The position numbers and the translations under genes are program-made. From positions 372,001 through 436,000 of the forward strand of contig JAWZYU010000123.1 in NCBI GenBank assembly GCA_038380435.1: DNA of 64,000 nt, given 5' to 3'. Source of the stretch: Ryuthela nishihirai. Its lineage: Eukaryota > Arthropoda > Arachnida > Araneae > Heptathelidae. This document shows, piece after piece, positions 1-11,400 of the stretch; position 1 is the first letter of the stretch; every line of letters begins with the position of its first letter. A model generated the notes under the pieces. The model had not been told where the DNA came from. It saw only the letters and a list, made by a program, of their open reading frames with translations, and ran no database searches.

Positions 1-397
1 GTCACATCCTCTGACGTTGATGAAATTTCACAGCATATCCACCCGTTACTGTGTGGTGTGCTTTCACTGCTACCTGTTCTAGACCCACTTCTTCCTTGAG
101 GAAGTCTAAGCCATGATCTCCTAACATATATCATGTCCAGAGCGCAATGCAATCCTAATCTGGCATTTTCACCTATCCTTCAAGGTATAGACTTCTAAGG
201 GGGACACGAAAAATGGTTTTCGCGTTGTATAAGTTCTAAAAATATATTTATATTAGCATTTTCCCAATTCTCCCCTAGTTCGAATTTCCAAGGTTAAAGG
301 ATGCAAAAGTTGTGAAACAGAAAACTTAATTCTCTTCGAAAAAAGGTGTTTGCCATAGGCGATATATTTTTCTCCTAGTTGTTTATTAATATTTAGA
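1..397. other. Unannotated AT-rich flank
   Basis: I recognise nothing coding in this stretch. It lies beyond the 3' side of the minus-strand hAT relic, and I could not find a convincing hAT terminus in it. Confidence 0.4.
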
Positions 398-1346
398 TTA
401 GCTGTGTCGCTTTCTTTTCAGTATAATTGACAGAGACACAACTTTTTTTTTAATAAAGTAATGGAGCGACGTATGCAGACGTTCATTCAAATTTTTTGCA
501 ACCAAATGCTGACGATGAATAATACAATGTACAGCGAATACATTTGGTACTACTTGTTTCAAATGCGCTATGAAACCCTTATGATGCCCTGTCATTGCTG
601 GAGCACCATCAGTAGCAGCAGACAAAATATTGAATAGGAATTTCTTTCTCTTGAAAAAACTTTTGCATGGTATTAAATACAGATTCTCCCTTTGTATCAG
701 ATTCCAAATTTTTAGCAAATAATAACTCTTCATGAATTTTTTCTTCTTTTATAAATCGTACGTATGATAAGAGTAGAGCTTCGTTATTTGGTAGAGTTGA
801 TTCATCGAGTTGAATGGAAAATTTGCAAGTCTTTAAGTAATCACATAATGATATTTCAACGTCTTTTGCCATTTTATCTATTCTTCTTTGCACTGAATTA
901 TTACTGAGAGGAATTTTTTTGATAATATCTGATGGTGTCTTATGATGAAGAACAGTTTTTAATATCTCTTTGCCGGCAAAATTAATTCCTCGCCAATTGT
1001 GTGTGGTTTTCCTGCTTTTGCGATTAACAATGAAACGTTATATGAGGCTCGTATTCCATCATGATCTTGTTTAGAGGACGACGCAAAAAGGTTTGACATA
1101 GTTGGCTGTTTTAAATATTGCTTTTCCAGTTCTTGAAAATAGGATAAATCTTTGTTCTTCTTATCAGCATGCATTTTATTTAAATGCTCTTGTAGCCTAA
1201 AAGGTTTCATAGCTTCATTTGAAAAAACTTTTCGGCAAAATTAAACACATAGGTAAAGATTGGTTTGTAGGAGAGTACGTAAATCCATATTTCAAATACT
1301 CAATACTGTACTGCCGACATTTCTTTTTAGATGTAGATACAGACAT
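398..1346 (-). pseudogene. ZBED5-like hAT transposase relic
   Basis: Minus-strand remains of a hAT-superfamily transposase of the ZBED5/'zinc finger BED domain-containing protein 5-like' type, which would act in the nucleus on its own terminal repeats. An N-terminal segment starts at an ATG at 1346 and contains KKKCRQYSIEYLKYGFTY, then LQEHLNKMHADKK and TMSNLFASSS near 1200-1080. The core follows in other frames: FSIQLDESTLPNNEALL with the first catalytic aspartate (about 830-770), then ATDGAPAMTGHHKGF with the second, then AVHCIIHRQHLVAKN (about 600-500). At least three frame breaks separate these pieces, near 1215, 960 and 610. The C-terminal half, with the third acidic residue and the dimerisation region, is absent, so this is a dead, truncated copy. 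Similar sequences are also found domesticated in animals, but the breaks argue against that here. Confidence 0.85.
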
Positions 1347-1850
1347 TTTCAAATACAATTAACTTCTCAACAGATTTATAGATAGTTATCAAAATAATGT
1401 TTATAATGACTTCTAACACTTATCACTCACGACTATTTATCACGGCGAAGCACATAAAAATAATAAAACATTCCTAGAGCTATCGCTTTTATAGATTTGA
1501 TTTTGTGCACGCATTAACTTGTATGTTTGCGATGCTGGCGCACTTGCTCCGTAAACAAGTCATTTCAAGCTCCCATATTCATGTCGAAACATGTTAAATT
1601 GCATGAACCGCGTGTTTGCCTACCAACTTGCAAGGACTTGTCACCGTCAATCTATTCTAAACTAAAACAAAATAGGTATAGGTATACCTAATGCTAATTT
1701 AAAAATGCTTATTAACGCGATAACAATAAGATAATTTACATAGCTAGATAAAATATTTATTCATGAAAACAGGTATTTTCAAAGTATTTTATTATATTAA
1801 AAAATAATTATAAAAAATATTAAATATAATAAATTTATTATTATTATATT
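1347..1850. other. AT-rich spacer
   Basis: No gene is recognised. The right part (about 1680-1850) is very AT-rich with runs of TTATTATTA. It ends where the truncated LINE endonuclease sequence begins. Confidence 0.4.
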
Positions 1851-2390
1851 ATTATTGGATCAAGGTTGATTTGCCTATCAGGACCGACACACATGTCCAA
1901 CATAATAAGCCTGATATAGTAGTGCATGGTAAGGTAGTGAATGAGATTACAATTATTGAAGTAGGAATAACATCTCAGGATAACCTGCAGACAGTAGAGG
2001 TTGAAAAGAAGAGGAAGTATGATCTGCCGGCTAATGAGTTGAGCCTAATTCACAAGTGTAATGCTAATATTATACCTTATGTTCTGACGTGGGATGGTAT
2101 TGTAACTACGTACCATAAAGCATACTCAAAGCGACTTGGAGTGGGAAAACATATTAAAGCTTATATCCAATCTGTGATCTTGAAGAGAACTTTTGAGAGC
2201 ATCTCAGTCGACTTCAGACGTACCGGTACGCTAGTAGGCGGTAGCAGGGAACTTATTGTCCAAGCTGCAGTTGAAAAGCTGTACATGACGGATGAGGTAG
2301 TGGATGACCAGAATCACCAGGAAGACACCACAGAATACAAGAGATATAAAGGTTGTCACAGAAAATTCCATTAAATTTATTTATTTATTT
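1851..2390 (+). pseudogene. R2/NeSL-type LINE endonuclease end (5'-truncated)
   Basis: This plus-strand frame (best ATG at 1871, stop at about 2374) encodes a C-terminal restriction-like endonuclease segment of the kind found in R2, NeSL and CRE-type non-LTR retrotransposons. The diagnostic run is a Lys-Pro-Asp step (HNKPDIVVHGK), then EITIIEVGITSQDN, then an EVEKKRKYDL step, which together match the PD-(D/E)xK arrangement. LIHKCNANIIPYVLTWDGIV follows. Such an enzyme nicks the target DNA before reverse transcription. The frame stays open upstream of the ATG only to about 1856 and no reverse transcriptase precedes it, so the copy is 5'-truncated. Three ATTT units at about 2374-2392 look like its genuine 3' tail. 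The surviving part is uninterrupted for more than 165 codons, which suggests a fairly recent insertion. Confidence 0.72.
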
Positions 2391-2394
2391 GACC

Positions 2395-2508
2395 GCCCCT
2401 CTTGACTGCCTCAACGCCCCCCATTTGCCTCTGGATCTGTTACCGCCCCCATGGAAGGCTCCAGCGCCCACTGGGGGGCGGTATCGCCCCCGCTGGGAAT
2501 CTATGGTC
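2395..2508 (-). repeat. hAT terminal segment (ZBED/MITE family)
   Basis: This GC-rich stretch contains repeated CCGCCCCC blocks. Its right part (CCAGCGCCCA...GGGGGGCGGTATCGCCC...GGGAATCTATG) matches the reverse complement of the left end of the hAT MITE at 17099. It is therefore a terminus of the same or a related hAT family. It might be the right end of the element whose transposase lies at 398-1346, with the LINE fragment inserted between them, but I cannot find the matching left end. Confidence 0.6.
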
Positions 2509-5500
2509 TAGATTATAGTACACATGCTGACGTCATAATTTGGTCCACTGGCTTTCTGTTACAGGAGACTGTTAATCGCAAAAAATAAGAATTATATTTC
2601 CTTTTTATTCCTTGATATTGAGTTTTTTAACATTACAAATGCATGTGCTTTAACAAAATAGAATTGTATAATAGCATTCGAAGTCAACGGAATGAACTTT
2701 CGATAGTCACCAGCAGGAAGCTATCTATCCGTGAGACATTTTTGCCCTGAATACATGTTTATTTCTATTATATGGGACTTCAGGTATATGTCGTAAGTAT
2801 TCAAGATTGCTCTCGACAAAAACCTATATTTGACCTAAATCAAAGAAACTTTTCTTTCAAAAAATGCGGTAATTTACTATGCGTATGTCGGATGTCGGAA
2901 GTGCAGATGTCGGATTGGATTGTTTTAACTGTGATGCATTTTTTTGTACACAATGAACTAAGTGGCCAGGTGACAATATTTACATTCCTATCCAGGTCCG
3001 GATATAGGGCTCAGTCTGCTCAGTCCATTTTAACTTTCTCTGTTCAATGGAATATTTCAGCAATTGGGAAACCTTACTCATATCTTATTCTCAGAATCCT
3101 CTCTCCCCTAATTTTTCGAACCCTCCCCGAAACTGAATTCTCGGATACACAAACTGCATCTGAGTACGTCCCTGGTATTAAGGACGAGCGGAACAATACT
3201 GTCTGTGTCAAATATTTTAGCTTCAATGACTCTGAATATTTAAAGAATACTGTTTTAAATCGATATTTGGATAAATTTTATTGACATCTAGGATTTATCT
3301 CACGGGGGTAGTTGTTTGCAAAATTCATATTTTTAAAGGTATGGAGCTTTAAATGTGGTTTCCCATTAACATAACATGGAAGTGTTTCAGTACGTCTAAC
3401 ATATGTTATGTATCCTCCACCAGCCATATCCTGTAAGAGCTCACTTTCGATTGACTGAAAGGGACATACTTTTGTTGATACTTAAATAAACAAACTGTAA
3501 CACTTGGAGGTTGGCGCCCCTTGGCAAATGCCTAATATGCTTTATGGGAAATCCCGCAGGGCGTGTATTTCATGTACCTCCATGGCGTCATTGGTGGCGG
3601 ACGTTTCATCGTTGGTGGCTTTGTGTCAATTTCTTAGGTACTTGATCAATTGGTCCCAAATTGCATGTGCTTTTCTCCGTTGTGTGCCTGTGTTCGGTTA
3701 GCAGATCGGGTCCCAGCTTCGCTGGGACTGAATTGAACTTACCGTAAATGTTCTAAATCTTTGGGAATTCTGATGTCTCCAAAGATGAACGTTTCAAATT
3801 GAGTCGTACATTATCGACGGAGGTTAGGAAGGAAGTGGTTCGTTATCGATGGGAAAAAATATCAATGGACAGACCTTTCGCGCCAAACATTTGGCGAGAT
3901 ATAGCTAGTATTCCAGTAATAGGTTAACAAGGCTTAGTGACTGGCAGACCCGGACTGGCAAAGATAAAAGGGAGTTGGGGGATCACTTGAACGAGCCAGA
4001 AAACAGTTCACGAGATAGTAATTGCACGAGTGTAACATTTCCCTATCCACTTTAATGGTCTTTAAAATTTCTTTAAAACGCGTGAAGTATATACGCTTAT
4101 TTTTCTTTTGCTTTATAAATAGTTTAGCTCATCCCCAAGATCCACGCCTGGCGTTTGAGCAATTTAGTCTCGGAGTTGTTTTTCTAAGTGCGAAACGGAA
4201 ATGTCTTGCTCAGGAATTACGATATTTCATCTAGTTATTTTTAATTGAATTATTCTGATATGATGTTGCAATATAACTCCTTTCCTAACTTAAACCCACC
4301 AAAACTAATTAATTCCTTAGACATTCTTTATCTTTTGAGTTCTTGATCTTCTCTTCCTAGTGCTAAGAATAAAAAACCCAAAAAATTCGAAGCTCAATAT
4401 TAATTTGTTTTCCGTTTCCTGATAAGGTGGTTTTATATTGGATTAACAACATATTCCGATTTAATTATTTCATCTCTTACGGGATAAACTCACCCACGTA
4501 ATTGTAAAAGAAGAAAAATAAAAGTTTAAGATGAAGAAACAAACATTTTCATGCGTTGATACATTTTTTTTAAACATTTCTATTACATAAAGGTATCAAA
4601 TTTAGAGGAAATAAAAAATAAATTAAATTATTATATTAAATTTAGTTTCAAATCTCGTATTCCCGAAGTGAATTTTTACTTCTTCCGATGATATATAAAT
4701 CTACTGACCCCCACAGGCCTAGACGGTCACGAGCTCCACTCCATATTCGTGAAATTTGTAGTCTGACACTTCTGACGTCACAAGCTTTCACTTGACACCT
4801 TAGTGGATCGTTTGGCCTTTGTTATCGAAAGATACATAAATTATACCAAAGGATAATTTTCTTTCCTTGTTTTTAAGGAAGAATGGAAGAGAAATATCTC
4901 TTTATATCATTAGCACACTGCCGGTTTCATAAGCTTTAATTTTACATTGATTCGTTACTCTGAATTGGAAGTTGTGACGCAATGGTTTTGATATTTCCCG
5001 TTTTCAGGGAGCAGAACTAAGGGGACAAAGTTTTGATCGTCTCTTAGACTCCCAGCGTTATGAGCACATTTGGTGCAGAGCTCGTTGTGATTGGTCAAAG
5101 GGTTGAGAATATAAGTTAGAACAATCGTTTGTGAAACACATAAACTGAGAAACCATCAAATAAATCAGGGAAAAATAAAAAGGAAAATATGTTATAATGG
5201 AGTATTAATTTTTACTATAAACTACCACTAATTTTATAAAACACAAATAGGAAAACAAAAATCTTTCGTTCAATCATAATCCTTTCAGCTCTTAATGAGT
5301 CTTCTTTATATTACGGATATATCTGAGTGATACGTCCAAAGTTTAAGAAAAAACAGATTTTATTACAAACTCTCAGACTAGAAGCATTTGCAGAATTTCG
5401 ACGACAATGAATGCATATAGATTACCATTTTTGTAAGATGTACAAATGGTTATCCTCATGCATTCATTTGATGTTTTAATACTAAATGTAGAATTTTATT

Positions 5501-6100
5501 ATTACTGTTGATTCATTATTTTAGTCAGCTTTCATTTATTTAGTAATGCCAAGATTCATTTCATTAATTTAGCTTTTAAAATACCCGTTAATTTAGGTTC
5601 CAACTTGTAAGGTAATTTGTTAAACGATACATAATATTTATGGACGCAGAAAAAGGGATTAGTAAATTTCCATTAGTCCAATTTTCAATTTCGAGCAAAA
5701 TAAATACATAATATATACGTTATAAATAAAGCTCTGCGAGGATAGAAAGTGCTATCCACACCCGCATCCCAAAGGTCTTATCTGCATTCGCAAAACTTTA
5801 TCAGCATCTGCCCATATTGGCTATTTAGCAACCATCGAAATTCTGCAAATCCTTGAAGTCTGTGTTTGCGAGTAAAAGAAATCAGCATAATGGTTTATTA
5901 ATGACTAATGAATAACTGAAAAAAAGTGAACTGTGAAAATAAAAAGCCCGGCTCGTAAAAATATGCGTTACTGAATAAAGACAAAATTTACGTAATTCTA
6001 ATTTTGGAAATTCTTTTAAATTAATTTTGCTCTTTTAAATGCAGTTATCGGCGATTATAAGAAGACACTCCATTGTATTTCCCAGTAATTATCTGCTAAA
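2509..6100. other. Unannotated AT-rich region
   Basis: No family is recognised over about 3.6 kb. One frame at 2772-3284 (+) is open for 170 codons and is listed separately. A GC-richer patch at about 3500-3730 contains a short hairpin (GGTCCCAGCTTCGCTGGGAC, 3708-3727). The rest is AT-rich, stop-dense sequence. Confidence 0.45.
2772..3284 (+). CDS. Unrecognised 170-codon open frame
   Basis: This plus-strand frame begins MGLQVYVVSIQDCSRQ and ends NTVLNRYLDKFY. I see no family motif, signal peptide or repeat. It has an ordinary hydrophobic/polar mixture and a small Cys-containing stretch (KKCGNLLCVCRM) near residue 35. It sits in AT-rich DNA with no recognised neighbours. A chance open frame is the simplest explanation; a decayed transposon segment or a host exon is possible but not supported. 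Confidence 0.15.
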   Translation: MGLQVYVVSIQDCSRQKPIFDLNQRNFSFKKCGNLLCVCRMSEVQMSDWIVLTVMHFFVHNELSGQVTIFTFLSRSGYRAQSAQSILTFSVQWNISAIGKPYSYLILRILSPLIFRTLPETEFSDTQTASEYVPGIKDERNNTVCVKYFSFNDSEYLKNTVLNRYLDKFY

Positions 6101-6105
6101 ATTTC

Positions 6106-6246
6106 GTGATCTCGTCTGATATGTCATGAGATCATGATAACGTTTGGTATGCCACGAGATCATGATAACTCGTCTGGTATGCCATAAGATCGTGATAACT
6201 CGTCTGCCATGAGATCATGAGATCTCATGGCATACCAGACGAATTA
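6106..6246. repeat. Tandem array of inverted RTE sequence
   Basis: About four imperfect units of roughly 28-32 bp, each built on CTCGTCTGGTATGCCAT followed by GAGATCATGATAA, run from about 6108 to 6215. The array then flips: CATGGCATACCAGACGAA leads straight into the RTE fragment at 6239. The unit matches the reverse complement of RTE sequence around 36090-36125 (GGTATACCAGACAAGTTAG). The array is therefore an amplified, inverted piece of the same retrotransposon that follows it in direct orientation. Confidence 0.75.
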
Positions 6247-6465
6247 GTTAACATAATGAAATCTCTTTATTATAACTTTGAGTCGTGTGTGAGAGTTAGT
6301 TAGGCTTGTAGCAATTGGTTTAACATTGCTTCTGGTGTAAAATATGGGTGTATTTTGTCTCCTTTTCTCTTTAGTTTGGTTACTGATTATGTTATGCGAA
6401 ATTATCTGCAAGGGGAATATTTTGAACTTAAATGATCTACAGATGTGAAAATTTCTGATTTAGAT
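6228..6465 (+). mobile_element. RTE-clade LINE fragment (RT core)
   Basis: This stretch is homologous to about 36106-36345 of the best RTE copy. It covers the part of reverse transcriptase that includes the SGVRQG...LSPFLFSLVIDYVMR block and runs up to the start of KISDLDYADD, where it stops. In this copy the block has several substitutions and no long frame. Its right edge is cut by a SINE at 6466, exactly within the codons before the YADD motif. Its left edge is an inverted array of its own sequence. Confidence 0.85.
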
Positions 6466-6662
6466 CCAGCACACGGAACAAAGGCTTAACGTCCCATCCA
6501 ACGGACGGAGACCTGTCCAAGCCTATCGGTTTCCCCTGCTGACTGTGGGCAGGGCGGAAATTTTGCGGAGATAATTATCAACCCTGACCCAGTTGGGACT
6601 CGAACCTGAGAACTAGAGATTACAAGACTTGCAAGTTACCGACTTAGCCATCCTGCCTCTGT
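6466..6662 (-). repeat. SINE-A copy, 5' part
   Basis: Minus-oriented tRNA-derived SINE. The body (TTAACGTCCCATCCAACGG and GTGGGCAGGGCGGAAATTTT) and the tRNA-like head (B-box GGTTCGAGTCCC, complementary strand, about 6600) match the fuller copy at 13203-13591. The distal third is missing: the copy stops at the junction with the RTE fragment. Confidence 0.8.
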
Positions 6663-6989
6663 TCTAGTAAGAGTATGGTGGTGTCGGGAACACTGCATTG
6701 ACATGGAATGTTTCCTGATTTTTATGCTAGGTTTTTATGAAGGATATCAATAGAGATTTCTGTCTTCAAGATGGCCAATGTTATACCTCCCCTTAATTCC
6801 TTACTGTACAAGAACCCGTCTGAAATGATCTCTGCAACATGTTCTTCAGATCCCCCCCCCCCAAAAAAAAAAGTGGCAACTCTCCTTTTCATAGATTAGT
6901 CGCCATTATGCTTACATACCTGATTCTCGACGAACATTCACCTAGAGGGAACGTGAGATACTATATCATTCCTCTAACATTAAGGAAAG
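6663..6989. other. Spacer with poly-C/poly-A run
   Basis: No gene is recognised. A run of ten C followed by about ten A lies at 6850-6872. The RTE copy becomes recognisable from about 6990. Confidence 0.4.
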
Positions 6990-9806
6990 GGACTCCATGA
7001 ACTTCAACAGCTTAATGAAAGGTTTCTTACAGCAAAATTTCAGAAAAGCGTTAAAGACTTGAATGTTATCTGCTGTTATGCCCCCACTGAGGATGCCGAT
7101 GAGGATGAGAAGGATAGGTTTTACAGACAACTTCAGGATATTTTGGATTCTGTCAAGAAAGGAGATATTACCCTTGTTCTAGGTGACTTCAGTGCCAATG
7201 CTGATACTGACTCTAACCTTTGGGGAGGAGTGATATGCCCTTTTGGTATTAGTAGTTGCAATGGCAATGGGCAACGTCTCCTACAGTAAGTAAACTCAAT
7301 GGTTTCAGAATAAAAATAATAATAAATAAATACCCCCTCAAGCAGCTGCTTGCCACAGGTCTGACAGGAGCCTGTCAGTTTATATGCCAGAGTACAAGGT
7401 CTGTGAGAATGGCAGGACCTCAGCAGATAAACGACAACATATATCCATGCCTTACCCGGGGTTCGAACCCAGGTCCCTTAGATCAGTAGCCAAGCACGCT
7501 AACCACTCGGCCATTAACTAACAATTATTACAAACACAGCGACAAACATAAGTACACATGGGTTTCACTTCGTATGCTGCATAAGAATATGATTGATTAT
7601 ATATTAATTAGCAGCAAATGGGCTAGTTCTGTTAGGAATACCAAGTCATGTAGGGGAGCTGAAATTGGATCTGACCATTACCTTGTTAAAAGTGTCTTGC
7701 AACTTAAACTTAAAAGGTGTTATGCTGGGTTAAAAAATTTACCTTGAATACTGAAGCTCTGAAAGACCCAATTATAGCTAAAGCTTACTATGGTATGTTA
7801 CTTAGTCATTATGACAGTCATAGTTTTCTTACTACTGAAGTTGAGGAAGAATGGGACCATTTTAAACAGGCTTGTTTGGAAACTAATAGTACGCTTTTAG
7901 GGAAAATGAGCTTATTTCAGAAAGAAAGAAAGAACTGCAGGAATGTCCTTAATCAATATCCTACTAGTCCTAATAGAAAACATTACAGAGAGCTTATTAA
8001 ACGTGTAAAGGATCAGTTAACTGCTGATAGAATCTTTGGTTTGATGGCTTGGCTGACAAAGCCGAGGAAGCAGTTAGACAACACAACAGCAGAGAGCTGT
8101 ACCAGATAGTTAATATTTTGTGTGGTAGAAAACTGACAGGTATACAGGGATTGAAAGATAAAAAAGGTAAGGTTGTAGAAGGTGAGGATTCTGTCATGGC
8201 TAGATGGGCTAAGCATTTCAGTGATATTCTAAACAATGCGGTTAGTTCTATTTCCAATGTTGGCAATGGTGATAGATGCATTGGTGGCTTTAATGTTGGC
8301 CCTGTAACACAATCTCAAGTTATTTTGGCTGTTTCTAAACTTAAACTTCATAAATCCCCAGGGGTAGATGAAATTACTACGGAAATTCTTAGACTTGGGG
8401 ATGTTTCGGTTAGCACTTGGATGACTGAAATTTTGAATATCTTTTATGATAAATTCATGGTTCCTAAGGATTTTACCAGAGCTATTGTTATCCCTATTTT
8501 CAAAAAAGGTGATCGCAGTTCTTGTGATAACTATAGGGGTATCAGCCTACTCTCTGTTCCAGGGAAAGTTCTTTGCATGATTGTGCTTAATAGAATTAAG
8601 AATCTAGTTGACAGTCAATTGCGTGATGAGCAATGTGGATTCAGAAGTGGTAGGGGATGTGTAGATCAGATATTCTCACTTTGGCAGATTCTTGAGAAAT
8701 GTTTAGAGTTTCAGAAACCTTTGGTTGCTAGTTTTGTTGATTTCAAAAAGGCTTTGTACTCTGTTGATCGTCATAATTTGTGGTTGATTGTGAAATCATA
8801 TGGTATACCAGACAAGTTAGTTAACATAATGAAAGCTCTCTATAATAACACTGAGTGGTGTGTGAGAGTTGGTAAGGCTTGTAGCAATTGGTTTAGCATT
8901 ACTTCTGGTATTCGACAAGGGTGCATTTTGTCTTCTTTTCTCTTTAGCTTAGTTATTGATTATGGTATGCGAAATTCACTTCAAGGGAAAGATTTTGGCG
9001 TTAAATCGTCCGGAGATACGAAAATTTCTGATTTAGATTATGCTGATGATTTAGCACCTTTTGGCAAATGATGTTGATGAGATGAACTCTTTCATTCGAG
9101 CTGTTGATGAGACTGGTAGTAGAGTAGGTTTGGTTATAAACAGAGAGAAAACTAAAGTGATGAAAATTGGTCAGGCAGGCTGTGATTCAGTTAATCTGAA
9201 TGGTTGCAGTCTTGAGCAGGTGTCACAGTTTAATTATCTTGGGAGTATGTAACAGATACTGGTGATGTGCGGTATGAGAGTAACATATGAATGGGGATTG
9301 CTGCTGGGACTTTAAGAATCTGTGGAGAGTGTGGAGAAATAGGCGTATACATCTAAAGACTAAAATTAGACTACATTATAGTTTGGTTCCTTCTAGGGTT
9401 AGTTATGGTAGTGAAACTTGGACACTTTGTAAGCAAGATAACAGGAAACTAGATGCTTTTTCTTGGGCATTAGGTGGTTCAACTCTGTAACTAATGATGA
9501 GGTTAGGCAAAGGAGTTTGCAAACTCCTTTAAGCAGCATATTTTGCAGAGAGAGACTCCGTTGGTTTGGCCATGTTGCCCGTATGGATAATTATAGATTG
9601 GCGAATAGGGTTATGAACAGTGTGCCTAAAGGCCTCAGAAAGAAGGGGATACCTAGGATGCGGTGGGCAGACAATGTCAAGCAGGACCTTGTTAGAATTG
9701 GTGTGCAGTGGCCGAATGCAGCAGATTTAGCTCAGGACAGACATGCTTGGAGAACTAAATTGCACGGTCTGGTTGGACCTCCGTAGCCCATGGCTATTTG
9801 AGGATG
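6990..9806 (+). pseudogene. Degenerate RTE-clade LINE, endonuclease to C-terminus
   Basis: This is a decayed plus-strand copy of the RTE-type LINE that is nearly intact at 34100-37110. Order: an endonuclease remnant (7059-7289, VICCYAPTEDADEDEKDRF then LVLGDFSANAD, where the usual DFN asparagine is Ser); a SINE-B inserted at about 7305-7520; the linker (7717-8109); reverse transcriptase (8049-9071, KGDRSSCDNYRGISLLSVPG and LDYADDLA); then 9061-9786 ending LHGLVGPP. The RT motif A reads FKKALYSVDR where the intact copy has FKKAFDSVDR, so the first catalytic Asp is lost. Several frameshifts are present, and about 22 bp are missing near 9458 relative to the other copy. The endonuclease N-terminus is absent. 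It is clearly non-functional. Confidence 0.93.
7305..7520 (-). repeat. SINE-B copy inside RTE copy
   Basis: A tRNA-derived SINE inserted into the RTE endonuclease region. On the minus strand the head reads TGGCCGAGTGGTTAGCGTGC (A box) and the B box GGTTCGAACCCC lies at about 7458-7469. The 3' end on the plus-strand left side is AAATAAATA repeats. A second copy with the same structure is at 63464-63655. RTE sequence resumes at TAACTAACAATTATTAC (about 7515), matching about 34779 in the better copy. Confidence 0.82.
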
Positions 9807-10479
9807 AAGATGATGATGATACCATTTATGGGAAAAATCTTACGTATAGTTCAAAATAAAAAAAAAACAAACCACCATTACTTCTCACTACTTTCATTAA
9901 AAATATCATTGCACAAATCAAGTCAATGCTAATCTTACTTATACCTGATAACCCATATTGATATATTATTGGCAAGTATGCTTGTAGAAACAACTTCAAA
10001 GCGGATACAAGTAATATTTGTGGAATGTAAAATTTGAAATTCGCTCTTTCAGATAATTTCTGAAGCAAATATTTCATAATCCAGCCACCACATTGAAATT
10101 ATTGGATACATTGTCCGTTATGAACACCAATATTTGAAATTGATTTCGACCAAGCTGACCAATGAACTGTATCATATTGGAGCAGACATTCATATGAGAG
10201 ATATGACTCATGAAATTTCCCATAACCAAATTCATGTGGAGTGTCATCGGGTGACTGAAGATATTTAATGAGAAATGTTCTGTCAGAAATGAAGATATCC
10301 ATCAAGAGATTTTCGCAATAATAGTAATATGCTGATGCATCTCATCTTGTATTGAGTAAATATCCACGTTGCGGAAGGATGGAATTACTCCATCAGAGAA
10401 ACACATTATAATGGTTAATATCTGTTGACATGTGGATAAATTTAATAGAAATGTTTATTCATAAAATTCCATAAGAGCA
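9807..10479. other. Unannotated, with a minus-strand open pair
   Basis: No family is recognised. Two adjoining minus-strand frames, 10305-10099 (68 codons) and 10077-9826 (83 codons), are separated by one stop and could be read as a single decayed coding piece (for example ECLLQYDTVHWSAWSKS and MKYLLQKLSERANFKFYIPQ). I cannot assign them to a family. They may be a broken host or transposon gene, or chance. Confidence 0.2.
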
Positions 10480-10559
10480 ATGAAAGTAAGAGGGGCATTT
10501 AAAAAGTTCTTGAAGACATCTCCAGAACAAAACGATTGCAATTATGTTAAAAAACGTTT

Positions 10560-11400
10560 ACTGTCCTTCAAACTACTCCCGTCCAGTATCTACGCCAAGT
10601 TACAGATATCCACGCCAATTCTGAAACACTTGCTGTACCCATGTTGTGGAATACTCCGCAACTCTGAATGATTGATTCAATTTCTACGGAACCACCATAT
10701 CTGAATTTTTCATGGTCGTGCACCCTTGAGAAAGGCTTCCCAGCAAGTTCCTTTTTTAATTTTTCGAAATAACCAAAACTCACATAGTACAAATCTGGTG
10801 AATATGCAGGATGGGGTAGATGTTGAGTGTTTCCCGCTCAAGATAGGCTGTAACTTTCTGGAACGGTCGACACAATAAGGAACACCCTTAACGACCAGAA
10901 CGATTAGAAATACTTTTAACGGTCGGCACGATAAGCAACACTCTTACAGGCCAGCAGGATAAGAAATATCGTCTTGTTAGCACTGTCATTTGTCATGAAG
11001 AAGAATAACTCTTAGCACACCTGTTATTGGACGCTGCTCCTTCGTCTCCTTAACCATTTTCCGTTAAACAATGTTGACATAGTATTCGCCATTTATAGCC
11101 ATTTTTCAAGTAAGGTGTTCACGGCTTCCACTCCTTAGGAATCGAAAATAAAAATGTGAACCTTCTCTTCGTTGAGCGAAAGTCTTGTCGGAGAATTTGG
11201 GCAAGAGGTTCATCTTCCGCAAACCCAAACATAATTGTCAATCTTTCTGGTAGTTGTATAGTAATGAAGCCACATCTCATAACCTGTGACAATGTCTGGT
11301 AACCGTTTGGGGGCACTAAGTTCAAACATTGCAAGCATGTCCTTTCACGAGTCGACTCTAGCCCTTTTTTGCGTTGTAATTTTAAGTTGATCATTTGGCA
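10560..11400 (-). pseudogene. mariner-like (SETMAR-type) transposase relic
   Basis: Minus-strand remains of a mariner-family DDE/D transposase. One frame near 11300-11200 gives LPDIVTGYEMWLHYYTTRK, matching the family's IVTGDETW block but with the catalytic Asp replaced by Tyr. Further down, HPAYSPDL then FGYFEKLKKELAGKPF (about 10810-10740) match the conserved PHxAYSPDLxPSD region before the last acidic residue, here in a changed context (YYVS). The C-terminal helix region with FHNMGT and WRRYW follows to about 10568. Several stops and frame changes occur, and about 300 bp between the two blocks are divergent. The N-terminal helix-turn-helix is not seen. Confidence 0.72.

Noticed and set aside
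1871..2374. Host nuclease gene
   Set aside because: The motif order is that of LINE restriction-like endonucleases and the copy ends in an ATTT tail. Nothing suggests domestication.
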